From: Paracoccaceae bacterium
GTDB taxonomy: Bacteria > Pseudomonadota > Alphaproteobacteria > Rhodobacterales > Rhodobacteraceae
NCBI GenBank assembly: GCA_024304985.1
Contig: JAMWZC010000002.1
Coordinates: 496,001-560,000, forward strand
Reading direction: 5' to 3'
Length of the DNA stretch: 64,000 nt
The translations under genes were made by a program, and so were the position numbers. Each line of letters starts with the position of its first letter. Position 1 is the stretch's first letter. The notes below the pieces were generated by a model. That model was not told the origin of the DNA, ran no database searches, and saw only the letters and a list, made by a program, of their open reading frames with translations. Below are positions 1 through 9,062 of this stretch, in pieces.

Positions 1-423
1 AATGTCGCGGCCTATGCCGGGCTGGTGCGGTGCCATATCGCCAAGGGTGATCTGGACGAGGCCGAGGCGGTGCTGAACGGTGCCCCTGCCGAGATCGCCA
101 CATCCGTGCCGCTGGAAGCGGCCCATGCGCAGCTTGAACTGGCGCGGCAGGCGGCAGGGGCCGGTCCCGTGACCGAACTGATGGCCGCGGTCGAGGCGGA
201 CCCTGCGAACCTTCAGGCGCGTTTTGATCTGGCTTTGGCCCTGCAGGCCAATAACCGGATGGACGAGGCTGTGGATGCCCTGCTTGAACTGTTCCGTCGT
301 GACCGTGAGTGGAACGAGGGTGCCGCCAAGCAACAACTCTTCACGATCTTCGAGGCATTGAAGCCGAACGATCCCGTCGTTCTGAACGGGCGGCGCAAAC
401 TCTCTTCGATGATATTTGCCTGA
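1..423 (+). CDS. CnoX/YbbN-type thioredoxin-like co-chaperone, C-terminal part (5' truncated by window)
   Basis: The reading frame is open from the first base and ends at a TGA at 421-423, leaving about 140 residues. What remains is the alpha-helical, tetratricopeptide-like tail: a run of A/L/E-rich helices with the family's ADPANLQARFDLALAL segment and an ending of the type KPNDPVVLNGRRKLSSMIF. That tail follows a thioredoxin domain in YbbN/CnoX proteins, which protect folding clients from oxidation and pass them to GroEL/DnaK. The thioredoxin domain itself lies outside the window, so the presence of an active-site CxxC cannot be judged. A LON-domain gene follows after 27 bp, a pairing common in Rhodobacterales, so the two are probably co-transcribed. 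Confidence 0.85.
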   Translation, partial: NVAAYAGLVRCHIAKGDLDEAEAVLNGAPAEIATSVPLEAAHAQLELARQAAGAGPVTELMAAVEADPANLQARFDLALALQANNRMDEAVDALLELFRRDREWNEGAAKQQLFTIFEALKPNDPVVLNGRRKLSSMIFA

Positions 424-450
424 TGGGCATTCCGGTCTAGGTCACGAGTC

Positions 451-1095
451 ATGGGCAAAAAATTTGACATGCCGGAAGTGATCGCGGTGTTCCCGCTGCC
501 CGGGGCATTGCTGCTGCCCCGGTCGCGGCTGCCCCTTCATATTTTCGAGCCGCGCTATCTGGCCATGCTGGAAGACGCGCTGAAAACCCCCGAGCGTTTG
601 ATCGGGATGGTGCAACCGAACAAGGTGCCGGGACGTGACGGGCACGGCCTGCATCAGATCGGCTGTGCCGGTCGCGTGACGCAGTTTTCCGAGACCGAGG
701 ACGGGCGCTATCTGATCACCTTGTCGGGCATGTCGCGCTTTCGCGTGCTGCGCGAGGTGAACGGGTTCACGCCCTATCGCCGCTGTGAAGTGTCTTGGAC
801 GGGGTTTGAACGTGATTTAGGCCGGGACGAGACAGATACCGGGTTTGATCGTGAGTCGTTCATGAACCTGTTGTCGCGCTATTTCACAGCGCGCGAATTG
901 CAAACCGATTGGGAAGGATTGCAGGAGGCCGATGACGAGTTGCTGATCAATTCGCTGTCGATGCTGCTGGATTTCGATCCCGAGGACAAGCAGGCCCTGC
1001 TGGAGGCGCCCTGCCTGTCGACACGGCGCGAGACGCTGGTGACCTTGATCGAATATTCCCTGCGTGGCGGGGATGGCGAGGAGATCATGCAATGA
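451..1095 (+). CDS. LON substrate-binding-domain protein (no protease domain)
   Basis: This 214-residue protein starts with the signature of the Lon N-terminal domain ([10 protein letters not shown], then [10 protein letters not shown], residues about 14-36). It ends where Lon would continue into its AAA+ and protease domains, so it is a stand-alone LON-domain protein of the usual length for that family. The family is thought to bind unfolded or specific protein substrates, but its molecular role in alphaproteobacteria is not settled. It sits directly after a thioredoxin-like co-chaperone gene, and its stop codon overlaps the next start (ATGA at 1092-1095). Both facts suggest one operon with a proteostasis theme. 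No signal peptide is visible, so it should be cytoplasmic. Confidence 0.88.
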   Translation: MGKKFDMPEVIAVFPLPGALLLPRSRLPLHIFEPRYLAMLEDALKTPERLIGMVQPNKVPGRDGHGLHQIGCAGRVTQFSETEDGRYLITLSGMSRFRVLREVNGFTPYRRCEVSWTGFERDLGRDETDTGFDRESFMNLLSRYFTARELQTDWEGLQEADDELLINSLSMLLDFDPEDKQALLEAPCLSTRRETLVTLIEYSLRGGDGEEIMQ

Positions 1096-1274
1096 CGGAC
1101 GGCCCGCTGTTTGACCGTCGCATGCTGGAGGCGCTGGTCTGCCCACGCACCGGCGCGCGGCTGGATTATGATGCCGAGGCGCAGGAATTGATCAGCAAGC
1201 CCGCGCGTCTGGCCTATCCGATCCGCAACGGTATCCCCGTGATGCTGGTGGATGAGGCCCGCGCACTGGATTGA
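1092..1274 (+). CDS. Trm112/YcaR-like small protein
   Basis: The 60-residue product matches the bacterial Trm112-like (YcaR) pattern: [14 protein letters not shown], then a YD..AQELIS segment and the closing [13 protein letters not shown]. In eukaryotes Trm112 is the zinc-binding activator of several methyltransferases; the function of the bacterial forms is poorly defined. The zinc cysteines seen in E. coli YcaR are mostly gone here: only Cys17 remains (CPRT instead of CPxC, ELIS instead of ELIC), so a structural zinc site is unlikely. The start overlaps the stop of the LON-domain gene by 4 bp, implying translational coupling. A bidirectional hairpin terminator follows the gene. Confidence 0.9.
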   Translation: MTDGPLFDRRMLEALVCPRTGARLDYDAEAQELISKPARLAYPIRNGIPVMLVDEARALD

Positions 1275-1298
1275 CGCGGTCTTCGACCCGGACATGAA

Positions 1299-1334
1299 GA
1301 AACCGCCGCCCGGCATCCCGGACGGCGGTTTTTC
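1299..1334. terminator. Bidirectional intrinsic terminator between convergent genes
   Basis: The stem aaaccgccg (from 1300) pairs with cggcggttt, with a short GC-rich loop that can itself pair further. The T-run gttttt lies on the plus side and an A-rich stretch (gaagaaa) on the other. It sits between the Trm112-like gene (+) and the aldehyde dehydrogenase (-), so it can stop transcription from both sides. Confidence 0.8.
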
Positions 1335-1351
1335 ATTGCGTTGCCAGTGGC

Positions 1352-2791
1352 TTATTCAGCCGCCCAGCCTGCGACGGATTTGACCTCAAGGAAATCCTCG
1401 ATCCCCCAGACGCCGCCTTCGCGCCCGTTGCCGGACTGCTTCATGCCGCCGAAGGGCGCGCCTGCACCGCGGGACTGGCCATTGATCTCGACCATGCCCG
1501 AGCGCAGTTGCAGCGCCACGCGGTTGGACTTTGTGCCGTCCTGCGTCTGGATGTAGTTGGTCAGGCCATAAACCGTGTCATTCGCGATGCGGATCGCTTC
1601 TTCCTCGGTCTCGAAGGGAATGATCGACAGCACGGGGCCAAAGATTTCCTCGCGCGCGATGGTCATCTCGTTGGTGACATCGGCAAAGACCGTCGGCTTG
1701 ACGAAGAACCCGCGGTTGAAGCCTTCGGGGCGGCCTGTGCCGCCGGCGACCAGACGCGCGCCTTCGTCGATCCCTTTCTGGATCAGGCCCTGGATCTTGT
1801 TGAACTGCGCTTCGTTCACGACCGGGCCGATGTGGCGACCGGAGTCGTGCGCGTTACCCACGGTGACGGAATTGGCCACCTCGGCAGCGGTCTCGACAGC
1901 TTTCTCATAGACGCCCTTCTGCACCAGCATCCGGCTGGGTGCATTGCAGGACTGGCCCGAGTTGTTCATCATGTGCAGCACGCCGCGCTTGACGGCCTTG
2001 TCATCGGCATCGGCGAAGATGATGTTCGCACCCTTGCCGCCCAGTTCCAGATGCACACGCTTGAGCGTATCCGCCGCCGCCTTGGAAATGGCGATACCGG
2101 CGCGGGTGGAGCCTGTGAAGCTGACCATATCCACGTCCTTGTGGCTGGACAGCTGGCTACCCACACCCACACCATCGCCGTTCACAAGGTTGAACACGCC
2201 TTTGGGAAACCCTGCCTCGTGCATGATCTCGGCAAAGACGATGGCATTCAGGGGGCTTTCTTCCGAAGGTTTCAGCACCATGGTGCAGCCCGCGATGGCG
2301 GCGGCCACAACCTTGAGGGTGACCTGATTCATCGGCCAGTTCCACGGCGTGATCAGGGCGCAGACACCAATCGGTTCATAGACGATGCGGTCATTCGGCG
2401 CGTGATCGCCCAGCGGACGGATGAATTTGAAATTCTTGGCCGCCTTGATGAAGTTGGTGGTGTGCCATGTGCCAGCCCCCACCTGCGAGGCGCGGGACAT
2501 GTCGATGGGCGCACCCATTTCGGCGGTCATGGCCTGGGCCAGATCTTCGGTCCGGGATTTGTAGACCTCGAGCATCTTTTCGACCAGCGCGATGCGATCC
2601 TCGACCGGCGTGTTCATCCATGCAGGGAAGGCGGCTTTGGCTGCGGCGACGGCGGCGTCGGTATCGGCCTTGCCACCCAGCGAGATGACGGCGCAAGCCT
2701 CTTCGGTCGAGGGGTCGATCACATGGTGGTCGCGCCCTTCGATCGGGTCTACCCATGCGCCATTGATATAGAACTGACGTTTCTCGATCAT
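1352..2791 (-). CDS. NAD(P)+-dependent aldehyde dehydrogenase family protein
   Basis: This is a 479-residue ALDH-superfamily enzyme that oxidises an aldehyde to its carboxylic acid. The catalytic cysteine lies in NNSGQSCNAPSR (about Cys282), the general-base glutamate in LELGGKG (about Glu249), and the oxyanion asparagine in PWNWP. The nucleotide-binding SFTGST motif and the EEIFGPVL signature are present. The ATG at 2789-2791 was chosen because a GGAGG ribosome-binding site lies just upstream and residues align from MIEKRQFYINGAW; an upstream in-frame ATG would add 13 atypical residues. The gene diverges from a 1-Cys peroxiredoxin across a 268-bp spacer that holds a perfect palindrome. The substrate cannot be named from sequence alone. 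Confidence 0.93.
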   Translation of the reverse strand: MIEKRQFYINGAWVDPIEGRDHHVIDPSTEEACAVISLGGKADTDAAVAAAKAAFPAWMNTPVEDRIALVEKMLEVYKSRTEDLAQAMTAEMGAPIDMSRASQVGAGTWHTTNFIKAAKNFKFIRPLGDHAPNDRIVYEPIGVCALITPWNWPMNQVTLKVVAAAIAGCTMVLKPSEESPLNAIVFAEIMHEAGFPKGVFNLVNGDGVGVGSQLSSHKDVDMVSFTGSTRAGIAISKAAADTLKRVHLELGGKGANIIFADADDKAVKRGVLHMMNNSGQSCNAPSRMLVQKGVYEKAVETAAEVANSVTVGNAHDSGRHIGPVVNEAQFNKIQGLIQKGIDEGARLVAGGTGRPEGFNRGFFVKPTVFADVTNEMTIAREEIFGPVLSIIPFETEEEAIRIANDTVYGLTNYIQTQDGTKSNRVALQLRSGMVEINGQSRGAGAPFGGMKQSGNGREGGVWGIEDFLEVKSVAGWAAE

Positions 2792-2917
2792 CCTTGATCC
2801 TCCAATTGCGTGCGCGGGACGGTGCCGCATGCCGGCGCGGTCCTGTCCCAGTCATGTCGTCCCGCGCAATCTGTCAGTGCTTGGTCGGGGCTGCAAGGGC
2901 CACTGACGGGATGTCAG

Positions 2918-2935
2918 ATAATTTGATCAAATTAT
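2918..2935. promoter_or_regulatory. Perfect 18-bp palindrome, candidate operator
   Basis: The sequence ATAATTTGATCAAATTAT is its own reverse complement over all 18 bases and stands out as AT-rich in a GC-rich genome. It lies 127 bp upstream of the aldehyde dehydrogenase start and 125 bp upstream of the peroxiredoxin start, so it is almost exactly central between the divergent genes. This is typical of a dimeric repressor or activator site. The regulator is not in the window and is not identified; a MarR/OhrR-type factor is one guess. Confidence 0.6.
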
Positions 2936-3059
2936 TCACAAGAAGATGATCGGCTCGTTGTTGCCTATTCTCGCAGGAAAGAGATTCGCGGATTCGCTCG
3001 CCGTCATGTAGGCGTAGCCATGATCCAAACTCACAGCTTGCAACAAAAGGGAACCGACC

Positions 3060-3710
3060 ATGGGCCTGCGCATCAACGAGATTGTACCGAACTTCACCGC
3101 CGAAACGGATCAGGGCACGATCACCTTTCACGAATGGATCGGTGATAGCTGGGCCATTCTGTTCAGCCATCCCAAGGATTTCACCCCTGTCTGCACCACC
3201 GAATTCGGTGCTGTGGCGCAACTGGCCGATGAATGGGCCAAGCGCGGCACCAAGGTGATCGGACTGTCCGTGGACGGCGTGGCCGAACATGTGAAATGGA
3301 AAGCCGATATCGAGGGCTTTTCGGGGGCGAAGGCGGGTTTCCCGATCATCGCAGACAAGGATCTGGCCGTGTCCAAGGCCTTCGACATGCTGCCGGCTGA
3401 TGCCTATCTGCCCGACGGACGGACGGCGGCGGATTCGGCCAGCGTGCGCTCGGTGTTTATCATCAGCCCCGACAAGAAGGTCCAACTGATCATGACCTAT
3501 CCCATGTCGGTGGGTCGCAACTTTGCCGAGGTGCTGCGTGCCTTGGATGCGTTGCAGGCCAGCTTTGGCGTGCCGATCGCCCTGCCTGCGAACTGGGTGC
3601 CCGGTCAGGACGTGATCGTGGCGCTGAGCCTGACCGACGAGCAAGCCCGCGCCCGCTTTGGCGAGATCGACATGAAGCTGCCCTATCTGCGCACCACCAG
3701 CTTGAAGTAA
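3060..3710 (+). CDS. 1-Cys peroxiredoxin (Prx6-type)
   Basis: The 216-residue protein reduces hydrogen peroxide and alkyl hydroperoxides. The peroxidatic cysteine is Cys45 in the PVCTTE motif, and there is no other cysteine in the chain, which assigns it to the 1-Cys class that needs an external reductant. The long C-terminal dimerisation arm typical of Prx6 enzymes is present (ALPANWVPGQDV onward). Length is normal for the class. It diverges from an aldehyde dehydrogenase with a palindromic operator candidate in between and is followed by its own intrinsic terminator, so it is probably a single-gene, stress-regulated transcript. Confidence 0.95.
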   Translation: MGLRINEIVPNFTAETDQGTITFHEWIGDSWAILFSHPKDFTPVCTTEFGAVAQLADEWAKRGTKVIGLSVDGVAEHVKWKADIEGFSGAKAGFPIIADKDLAVSKAFDMLPADAYLPDGRTAADSASVRSVFIISPDKKVQLIMTYPMSVGRNFAEVLRALDALQASFGVPIALPANWVPGQDVIVALSLTDEQARARFGEIDMKLPYLRTTSLK

Positions 3711-3735
3711 CAGTGACATCATCACGCCCTCATGA

Positions 3736-3764
3736 CCCTGCGGACAGTTTCCGCGGGGTTTTTT
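3736..3764 (+). terminator. Intrinsic terminator of the peroxiredoxin gene
   Basis: The stem ccctgcgga pairs with tccgcgggg (one G-U pair), the loop is cagtt, and six T residues follow directly. It begins 25 bp after the peroxiredoxin stop codon. Confidence 0.85.
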
Positions 3765-3884
3765 CATGGATATGTCATCGCAGTCATGGACAACCAGCAC
3801 TGGCCGGATTACGCGGCGCGCCGGGGGATGCGCGGGCGACGTCGGACTGATAGACTCGGCCTTGGCACATCACGGGATCACGAC

Positions 3885-4388
3885 ATGCCGGAGAAAACAG
3901 ACGCCATGGGCAAGACCAAGTCCGGCAAGGTGAAGCTGCCGCCGATGCTGATCGGCTGGCGCGAGAGGATCGCGCTTCCCGAACTGGGCATCGACCTGAT
4001 GCAGGCCAAGATCGACACTGGCGCGCGCACTTCGGCGCTTCATGCCACCAAGGCGGTGCGGTTTCAGCGGGACGGGGCCGAGTGGGTGCGTTTCCACATC
4101 CCCCATGCCAGCGGCCTGACCGCGCGCGATTGCGAAGCGCCGCTGGTGGATCGCCGCGAGATCAAGAACACCTCGGGCCAGGGCGAGGATCGTCTGGTGA
4201 TCGAGACTTTGTTGATCCTTGGCGGGCGGCGCTGGCGGATCGAGGTATCGCTGGCGGACCGGTCCGCCATGGCCATGCCGATCATTCTTGGCCGCACGGC
4301 CATCCGCAAGCGCGGTCTGCTGGTGGATGCCGGAAAATCCAATCTGGCGGGGATGCCCCTGCCAAAAGGCGGCACCGGTCAGCCCTGA
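3885..4388 (+). CDS. ATP-dependent zinc protease/RimB-like retropepsin-fold protein (COG4067 type)
   Basis: The 167-residue protein carries the retropepsin-like motif KIDTGARTSALHA, with the putative catalytic Asp at about residue 44. A second hydrophobic-G element follows (MPIILGRTAIRKRG). This is the family annotated as 'ATP-dependent zinc protease' or RimB, although the DTGA motif argues for an aspartic-protease fold. It is the first gene of a cluster with a RimK-type glutamate ligase and an M14-type metallohydrolase. By inference it trims or processes whatever the ligase makes. The start at 3885 is chosen from similarity; an ATG at 3906 is possible, and neither has a strong ribosome-binding site. 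It is probably cytoplasmic, as no signal sequence is seen. Confidence 0.82.
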   Translation: MPEKTDAMGKTKSGKVKLPPMLIGWRERIALPELGIDLMQAKIDTGARTSALHATKAVRFQRDGAEWVRFHIPHASGLTARDCEAPLVDRREIKNTSGQGEDRLVIETLLILGGRRWRIEVSLADRSAMAMPIILGRTAIRKRGLLVDAGKSNLAGMPLPKGGTGQP

Positions 4389-4442
4389 AGGCTGCCGTTC
4401 ACGCCGCCACGTTGACATTCGTTTTCCGTAAAGGACCTTTCC

Positions 4443-5348
4443 ATGAAGATCGCCATGATGACGCGCAATCCGGCCCTCTACTCGCACCAGCGCCTGAAAG
4501 AGGCGGCCGAGGCGCGCGGGCATGAGCTTGATTTCGTCAATACCTTGCGGTGCAGCATGAACATCGCCTCGCGCCGCCCCGAGATCTATTATGACGGGCA
4601 GAAACTGCCCCGCTATGATGCCGTGATCCCGCGGATCGGGGCCTCGGTCACGTTTTACGGTCTGGCTGTTCTCAGGCAGTTCGAGATGCAGGGGGTTTAT
4701 CCCCTGAACGAAAGCGTGGCCATCGGCCGCAGCCGTGACAAGCTGCGTTCGATGCAATTGCTGGCGCGGGACGGGATCGGCTTGCCGGTCACGACCTTTG
4801 CCCATGATCCCAAGCAGACCGAAGAGGTTGTGAAGCTGGCCGGTGGCGCGCCTTTGGTCATCAAACTGCTGGAAGGCACGCAGGGCATCGGCGTGGTTCT
4901 GGCGGATACGGACCGCTCGGCCAAATCGGTGATCGAGGCGTTTCGCGGCGCAGGCGTCAACATTCTGGTGCAGGAGTTCATCAAGGAAGCGGGCGGCACC
5001 GATATCCGCGCCATCGTCGTGGGCGGCAAGGTGGTGGCCGCGATGCAGCGGACGGGGGCCGAGGGCGAGTTCCGGTCGAACCTGCACCGGGGCGGGTCAG
5101 CGAAACCGATCAAGATTTCACCAGAGGAGCGGTCCACGGCCATCCGCGCTGCCAAATCCATGGGGCTGAACGTCTGCGGTGTGGATATGCTGCGGTCGAA
5201 TCACGGGCCTGTGGTGATGGAGGTGAATTCCAGCCCCGGTCTGGAAGGCGTGGAAAAGGCCACGGGCAAGGATATCGCGGGCATGATCATCGCGTTCATC
5301 GAGAAGAACGCCAAGGACGGGCAGACCAAGACCAAGGGCAAAGGGTGA
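4443..5348 (+). CDS. rimK: RimK family alpha-L-glutamate ligase (ATP-grasp)
   Basis: The 301-residue protein has the RimK layout: an N-terminal [18 protein letters not shown] segment, the pre-ATP-grasp fold, then the ATP-grasp core. [20 protein letters not shown] opens the core; the ATP-contacting [11 protein letters not shown] loop, the [15 protein letters not shown] segment and the metal-binding [12 protein letters not shown] follow. In E. coli RimK adds glutamates to the C terminus of ribosomal protein S6 and also makes poly-glutamate. The acceptor here is unknown. A retropepsin-like protease gene ends 54 bp upstream and an M14-type hydrolase starts 13 bp downstream, so the three are almost certainly one operon. 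Confidence 0.93.
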   Translation: MKIAMMTRNPALYSHQRLKEAAEARGHELDFVNTLRCSMNIASRRPEIYYDGQKLPRYDAVIPRIGASVTFYGLAVLRQFEMQGVYPLNESVAIGRSRDKLRSMQLLARDGIGLPVTTFAHDPKQTEEVVKLAGGAPLVIKLLEGTQGIGVVLADTDRSAKSVIEAFRGAGVNILVQEFIKEAGGTDIRAIVVGGKVVAAMQRTGAEGEFRSNLHRGGSAKPIKISPEERSTAIRAAKSMGLNVCGVDMLRSNHGPVVMEVNSSPGLEGVEKATGKDIAGMIIAFIEKNAKDGQTKTKGKG

Positions 5349-5361
5349 CAGGGTTATCGGC

Positions 5362-6405
5362 ATGACGGGCGGCGTGATGTTCGAACTGGGCGGGGTGCAG
5401 GTGCCAGCGGGCACACGCCGGACCATTGACCTGCCGGTGTCATCGTTGTCGGATCACACGCCGGTGTCGATGGCGGTGCATGTGGTCAACGGGCGCAGGC
5501 CGGGGCCGGTGATGTTCGTGTCCGCCGCGATCCATGGCGACGAGGTGATCGGGGTCGAAATCGTGCGGCGCCTGCTGCGCGCGCCCAATCTGGACCGAAT
5601 GGCGGGCACGCTGCTGGCGGTGCCCATTGTCAACACCTTTGGGTTCCTGAACCATTCCCGCTATTTGCCTGACCGTCGTGACCTGAACCGTTGTTTCCCC
5701 GGATCGGCAGAAGGGTCGCTCGGCGCGCGGCTGGCCCATATCTTCCTGAGCCAGATCGTGAAGCGGTCGGATTTCGGGATCGACCTGCATTCGGCGGCCG
5801 TGCAGCGGTCGAACCTGCCGCAGATCCGCCTGACGCCGGGCAACACGCGGCTGGAACATCTGGCGCAGGCTTTTGGCGCACCTGTCATGCTCCATTCCAA
5901 ATTGCGCGACGGATCGTTGCGGATGGCGGCCGAGACTGCGGGCGTGGATGTGCTTCTGTATGAGGCGGGCGAGGGGCTGCGCTTTGACGAGCTGGCCGCT
6001 CGGTCTGGGCTGTCCGGTATCCTGCGGGTGATGCAGGTTCTGGGCATGATCGGCCCCAAGGGTGTGCCGCGCCTGCGGGCGCGGCCCGTGACCTGCACGC
6101 GGTCTTCATGGTATCGGGCTCCAGCAGGCGGGTTGCTGCGGGCCTATCGCGGCATCGGCGATCTGGTGGAACCGGGCATGATGCTGGGTGCAGTGTCCGA
6201 CCCGTTCGGCGTGGCCGAGGTCGAGATTACGGCCCAATCCAATGGAATCATCGTGGGGCGCAGCAACATGCCCGTGGTGAACGAAGGGGACGCGCTGTTC
6301 CATGTGGCCGAAACCCCCAAGGTCTGGCATGCGGAAGCGGCGATGGAAGGTGTCGCCGCACAGATGGACGCGGCCCCCCTGTTCGATGAGGACGAGATCA
6401 TCTGA
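5362..6405 (+). CDS. M14-type succinylglutamate desuccinylase/aspartoacylase family hydrolase
   Basis: The 347-residue protein has the zinc-binding HGDE motif (His58, Glu61) within SAAIHGDEVIG. The family's RRDLNRCFPG segment and the later FGIDLHSAA histidine supply the substrate arginine and the third zinc ligand. A C-terminal beta-barrel follows (DLVEPGMMLG to NEGDALFHV). Members release an acyl or amino-acid group from amide bonds. In this operon, after a retropepsin-like gene and a RimK ligase, removal of ligated glutamate (or a related residue) is the natural inference. No signal peptide is visible. The start at 5362 fits the spacing to rimK; an ATG at 5377 (MFELGG) is an alternative. 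Confidence 0.88.
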   Translation: MTGGVMFELGGVQVPAGTRRTIDLPVSSLSDHTPVSMAVHVVNGRRPGPVMFVSAAIHGDEVIGVEIVRRLLRAPNLDRMAGTLLAVPIVNTFGFLNHSRYLPDRRDLNRCFPGSAEGSLGARLAHIFLSQIVKRSDFGIDLHSAAVQRSNLPQIRLTPGNTRLEHLAQAFGAPVMLHSKLRDGSLRMAAETAGVDVLLYEAGEGLRFDELAARSGLSGILRVMQVLGMIGPKGVPRLRARPVTCTRSSWYRAPAGGLLRAYRGIGDLVEPGMMLGAVSDPFGVAEVEITAQSNGIIVGRSNMPVVNEGDALFHVAETPKVWHAEAAMEGVAAQMDAAPLFDEDEII

Positions 6406-6423
6406 TTGCGGCCAAACGCGATG

Positions 6424-6455
6424 AAAAAAGGCCCCGATGTTGCCATCGGGGCCTT
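6424..6455 (-). terminator. Intrinsic terminator of pnp
   Basis: The arms aaggccccgatg and catcggggcctt form a perfect 12-bp stem around a ttgc loop. The run of A upstream reads as a U-tract on the minus strand. It lies just beyond the pnp stop codon and may also slow read-through from the plus-strand hydrolase gene. Confidence 0.9.
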
Positions 6456-6476
6456 ATCCGTTTGAAGGGAAGCGCC

Positions 6477-8618
6477 TTATTCGCTGGCGGCTTCGGCCTC
6501 TTCCTTGGTCATTTCTTCGCCGGTCTGCTGGTTGATCGACTTCATCGCCAGACGGACCTTGCCGCGATCATCGAAGCCCAGCAGCTTGACCCAGACTTCC
6601 TGACCTTCCTTGAGCACATCCGACGGATGGTTCAGGCGGCGGTTTTCGATCTGGGACACATGGACCAGACCGTCACGCTTGCCGAAGAAGTTCACGAAGG
6701 CGCCGAAATCGACCAGTTTGACCACGGTGCCCTTGTAGATCTTGCCCTCTTCCGGCTCGGCCACGATGGACCAGATCATGTCATAGGCTTTCTTGATCGA
6801 ATCGCCGTTGGGTGAAGCGATCTTGATGATGCCGTCGTCGTTGATGTCGACCTTGGCACCCGACACTTCCACGATCTCGCGAATGACCTTGCCGCCGGAG
6901 CCGATCACTTCACGGATCTTGTCGGTCGGGATCTGCATGGTCTCAATCCGCGGCGCGTGGATCGAGAAGTCTGCCGCACCGGACAGGGCCTTGTTCATCT
7001 CGCCCAGGATATGGATACGGCCGTCCTTGGCTTGGGCCAGGGCTTTCTCCATGATTTCCGGCGTGATGCCTGCGACCTTGATGTCCATCTGCAGGCTGGT
7101 GATCCCGTTTTCGGTGCCAGCCACCTTGAAGTCCATGTCGCCCAGGTGGTCTTCGTCACCCAGAATGTCGGTCAGGATCGCGTAGGAGCCGTCATCCTCA
7201 AGGATCAGGCCCATGGCGACACCGGCAACCGGCGCTTTCAGCGGAACGCCCGCATCCATCATCGACAAAGAGCCGCCGCAGACAGAAGCCATCGAGGAGG
7301 AGCCGTTCGATTCCGTGATCTCGGACACGATGCGGATCGTGTAGGGGAAATCGGTGGAAGCGGGCAACACAGCTTGCAGCGCGCGCCATGCCAGCTTGCC
7401 GTGGCCGATTTCACGACGGCCCGGACCTGCCACACGGCCAACCTCGCCCACCGAATAGGGGGGGAAGTTGTAGTGCAGCATGAAGTTGGATTTGAAGTTG
7501 CCATGCAGCGCGTCGATGAACTGCTCGTCATCGCCGGTGCCCAGCGTGGTCACGACCAGACCTTGGGTCTCGCCACGGGTGAACAGGGCCGAACCATGCG
7601 TCCGCGGCAGCAGGCCGGTTTCGCAGACGATCGGGCGCACGGTGGTTGTGTCACGCCCGTCGATCCGCTTGCCGGTTTTCACGACATCGCCACGCAGAAC
7701 GCTGGCTTCCAGCTTTTTCAGCGCGGTGCCAAGGTTGGCATCGGCCAGCTGCTCTTCGGTCAGGGTCGCTTTGATCGCGGCCTTGGCTTCGGCCACGGCG
7801 GTGGTGCGGGCCTGCTTGTCGGTGATCGCATAAGCGGCGCGGATCTTCTCTTCGCCAGCGGCTTTCACGGCGGCATAGATGTCGCTGTAATCGGCGGGCT
7901 GGAAGTCGAAGGGTTCTTTCGCAGCGGTTTCGGCCAGATCAATGATCAGGTCGATCACCGGCTGGATCTGCTGATGCGCGAAGACGACGGCGCCCAGCAT
8001 TTCGGCCTCGGTCAGCTCATAGGCTTCGGATTCCACCATCATCACGGCGTCTTTGGTGCCGGCGACAACCAGATCCAGACGCTGCTCGGGGTTGGTGCGC
8101 AGGTTCTGCATGTCGTCAACCGAGGGGTTGAGGACATAGTCACCGTTTACGAAACCGACGCGGCATCCGGCGATCGGGCCCATGAAGGGCGCGCCCGAGA
8201 TCGTCAGGGCGGCAGAGGCGGCGATCATCGCCACAACATCGGGGTCGTTCACAAGGTCATGCGACAGCACGGTGCACATGACCAGAACTTCGTTCTTGAA
8301 GCCTTCCACGAACAGCGGGCGGATCGGACGGTCGATCAGACGCGCGGTCAGCGTCTCTTTCTCGGTCGGGCGCGCCTCGCGCTTGAAGAAACCGCCCGGC
8401 ACTTTACCGGCGGCGTAATATTTCTCTTGGTAATGCACGGTCAGCGGAAAGAAATCCTGACCGGGTTTGGGTTCCTTGGCGAAGGTCACGTTGGCCATCA
8501 CCGAGGTTTCGCCCAAAGTGGCGATGACCGAGCCATCTGCCTGGCGGGCAACCTTGCCCGTTTCCAGTGTCAGCGTCTCTTCGCCCCACTGCATCGATTT
8601 CGTCGTTACGTTAAACAT
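6477..8618 (-). CDS. pnp: Polyribonucleotide nucleotidyltransferase (PNPase)
   Basis: This 713-residue protein has full PNPase architecture: two RNase PH domains (the first from the N terminus, the second around residues 320-545), then a KH domain with GSGGK at 573-577 and an S1 domain at about 624-692 ([15 protein letters not shown]). It degrades RNA 3' to 5' using phosphate, is a degradosome component in many bacteria, and can add 3' tails. It lies downstream of rpsO on the same strand, the order seen in most proteobacteria. A terminator hairpin sits between the two, so pnp may depend on read-through or on RNase processing there. It has its own strong terminator downstream. Confidence 0.98.
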   Translation of the reverse strand: MFNVTTKSMQWGEETLTLETGKVARQADGSVIATLGETSVMANVTFAKEPKPGQDFFPLTVHYQEKYYAAGKVPGGFFKREARPTEKETLTARLIDRPIRPLFVEGFKNEVLVMCTVLSHDLVNDPDVVAMIAASAALTISGAPFMGPIAGCRVGFVNGDYVLNPSVDDMQNLRTNPEQRLDLVVAGTKDAVMMVESEAYELTEAEMLGAVVFAHQQIQPVIDLIIDLAETAAKEPFDFQPADYSDIYAAVKAAGEEKIRAAYAITDKQARTTAVAEAKAAIKATLTEEQLADANLGTALKKLEASVLRGDVVKTGKRIDGRDTTTVRPIVCETGLLPRTHGSALFTRGETQGLVVTTLGTGDDEQFIDALHGNFKSNFMLHYNFPPYSVGEVGRVAGPGRREIGHGKLAWRALQAVLPASTDFPYTIRIVSEITESNGSSSMASVCGGSLSMMDAGVPLKAPVAGVAMGLILEDDGSYAILTDILGDEDHLGDMDFKVAGTENGITSLQMDIKVAGITPEIMEKALAQAKDGRIHILGEMNKALSGAADFSIHAPRIETMQIPTDKIREVIGSGGKVIREIVEVSGAKVDINDDGIIKIASPNGDSIKKAYDMIWSIVAEPEEGKIYKGTVVKLVDFGAFVNFFGKRDGLVHVSQIENRRLNHPSDVLKEGQEVWVKLLGFDDRGKVRLAMKSINQQTGEEMTKEEAEAASE

Positions 8619-8751
8619 CTCGTATCCTATCTTGGTCGCCGGGGCCCATCCCCTTTGACCGTTTCATCTGGGGCCGTATTGCCCCTTGGCTTTTCCTTCG
8701 TCTCATCCTGCAGTCCCGCAAAGCCCGACGGGACCGCAATCGGATCATGTC

Positions 8752-8780
8752 AAAACCGCGCCCTTTTGGGGGGCGCGGTT
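8752..8780 (-). terminator. Hairpin between rpsO and pnp (terminator or RNase processing site)
   Basis: The stem aaccgcgccc pairs with gggcgcggtt around a T/G-rich loop, and four A residues on the plus strand give a short U-tract on the minus strand. It directly follows rpsO. In other proteobacteria the rpsO-pnp spacer holds both a terminator and RNase III sites that control pnp. Confidence 0.75.
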
Positions 8781-8792
8781 CTGTGTCGTCAC

Positions 8793-9062
8793 TTAGCGGC
8801 GGATGCCCAGGCGCTTGATCAGGTCCGTGTAACGGGCCTCATCCTTGGCCTTCAGGTAATCCAACAGCTTGCGGCGCTGTGCGACCATCATCAGAAGGCC
8901 ACGGCGTCCGTGGTTGTCCTTCTTGTGAGTCTTGAAGTGTTCGGTCAGGGTCGTGATGCGCGAGGTCAGGATTGCGACCTGAACTTCGGGCGAACCCGTA
9001 TCGCCTTCTTTGGTGGCGAATTCCTTGATCACACGTGCTTTTTCTTCGACAGTAATCGACAT
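8793..9062 (-). CDS. rpsO: 30S ribosomal protein S15
   Basis: The 89-residue protein is a clear S15. It begins [20 protein letters not shown], contains the conserved [14 protein letters not shown] and [25 protein letters not shown] segments, and ends [10 protein letters not shown]15 is a primary binder of 16S rRNA in the central domain of the small subunit. It starts with an ATG preceded by a GGAG-like ribosome-binding site. In most proteobacteria truB lies just upstream; here an RTX protein gene and two DUF genes intervene, so rpsO probably has its own promoter in the 174-bp spacer. Confidence 0.98.
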   Translation of the reverse strand: MSITVEEKARVIKEFATKEGDTGSPEVQVAILTSRITTLTEHFKTHKKDNHGRRGLLMMVAQRRKLLDYLKAKDEARYTDLIKRLGIRR

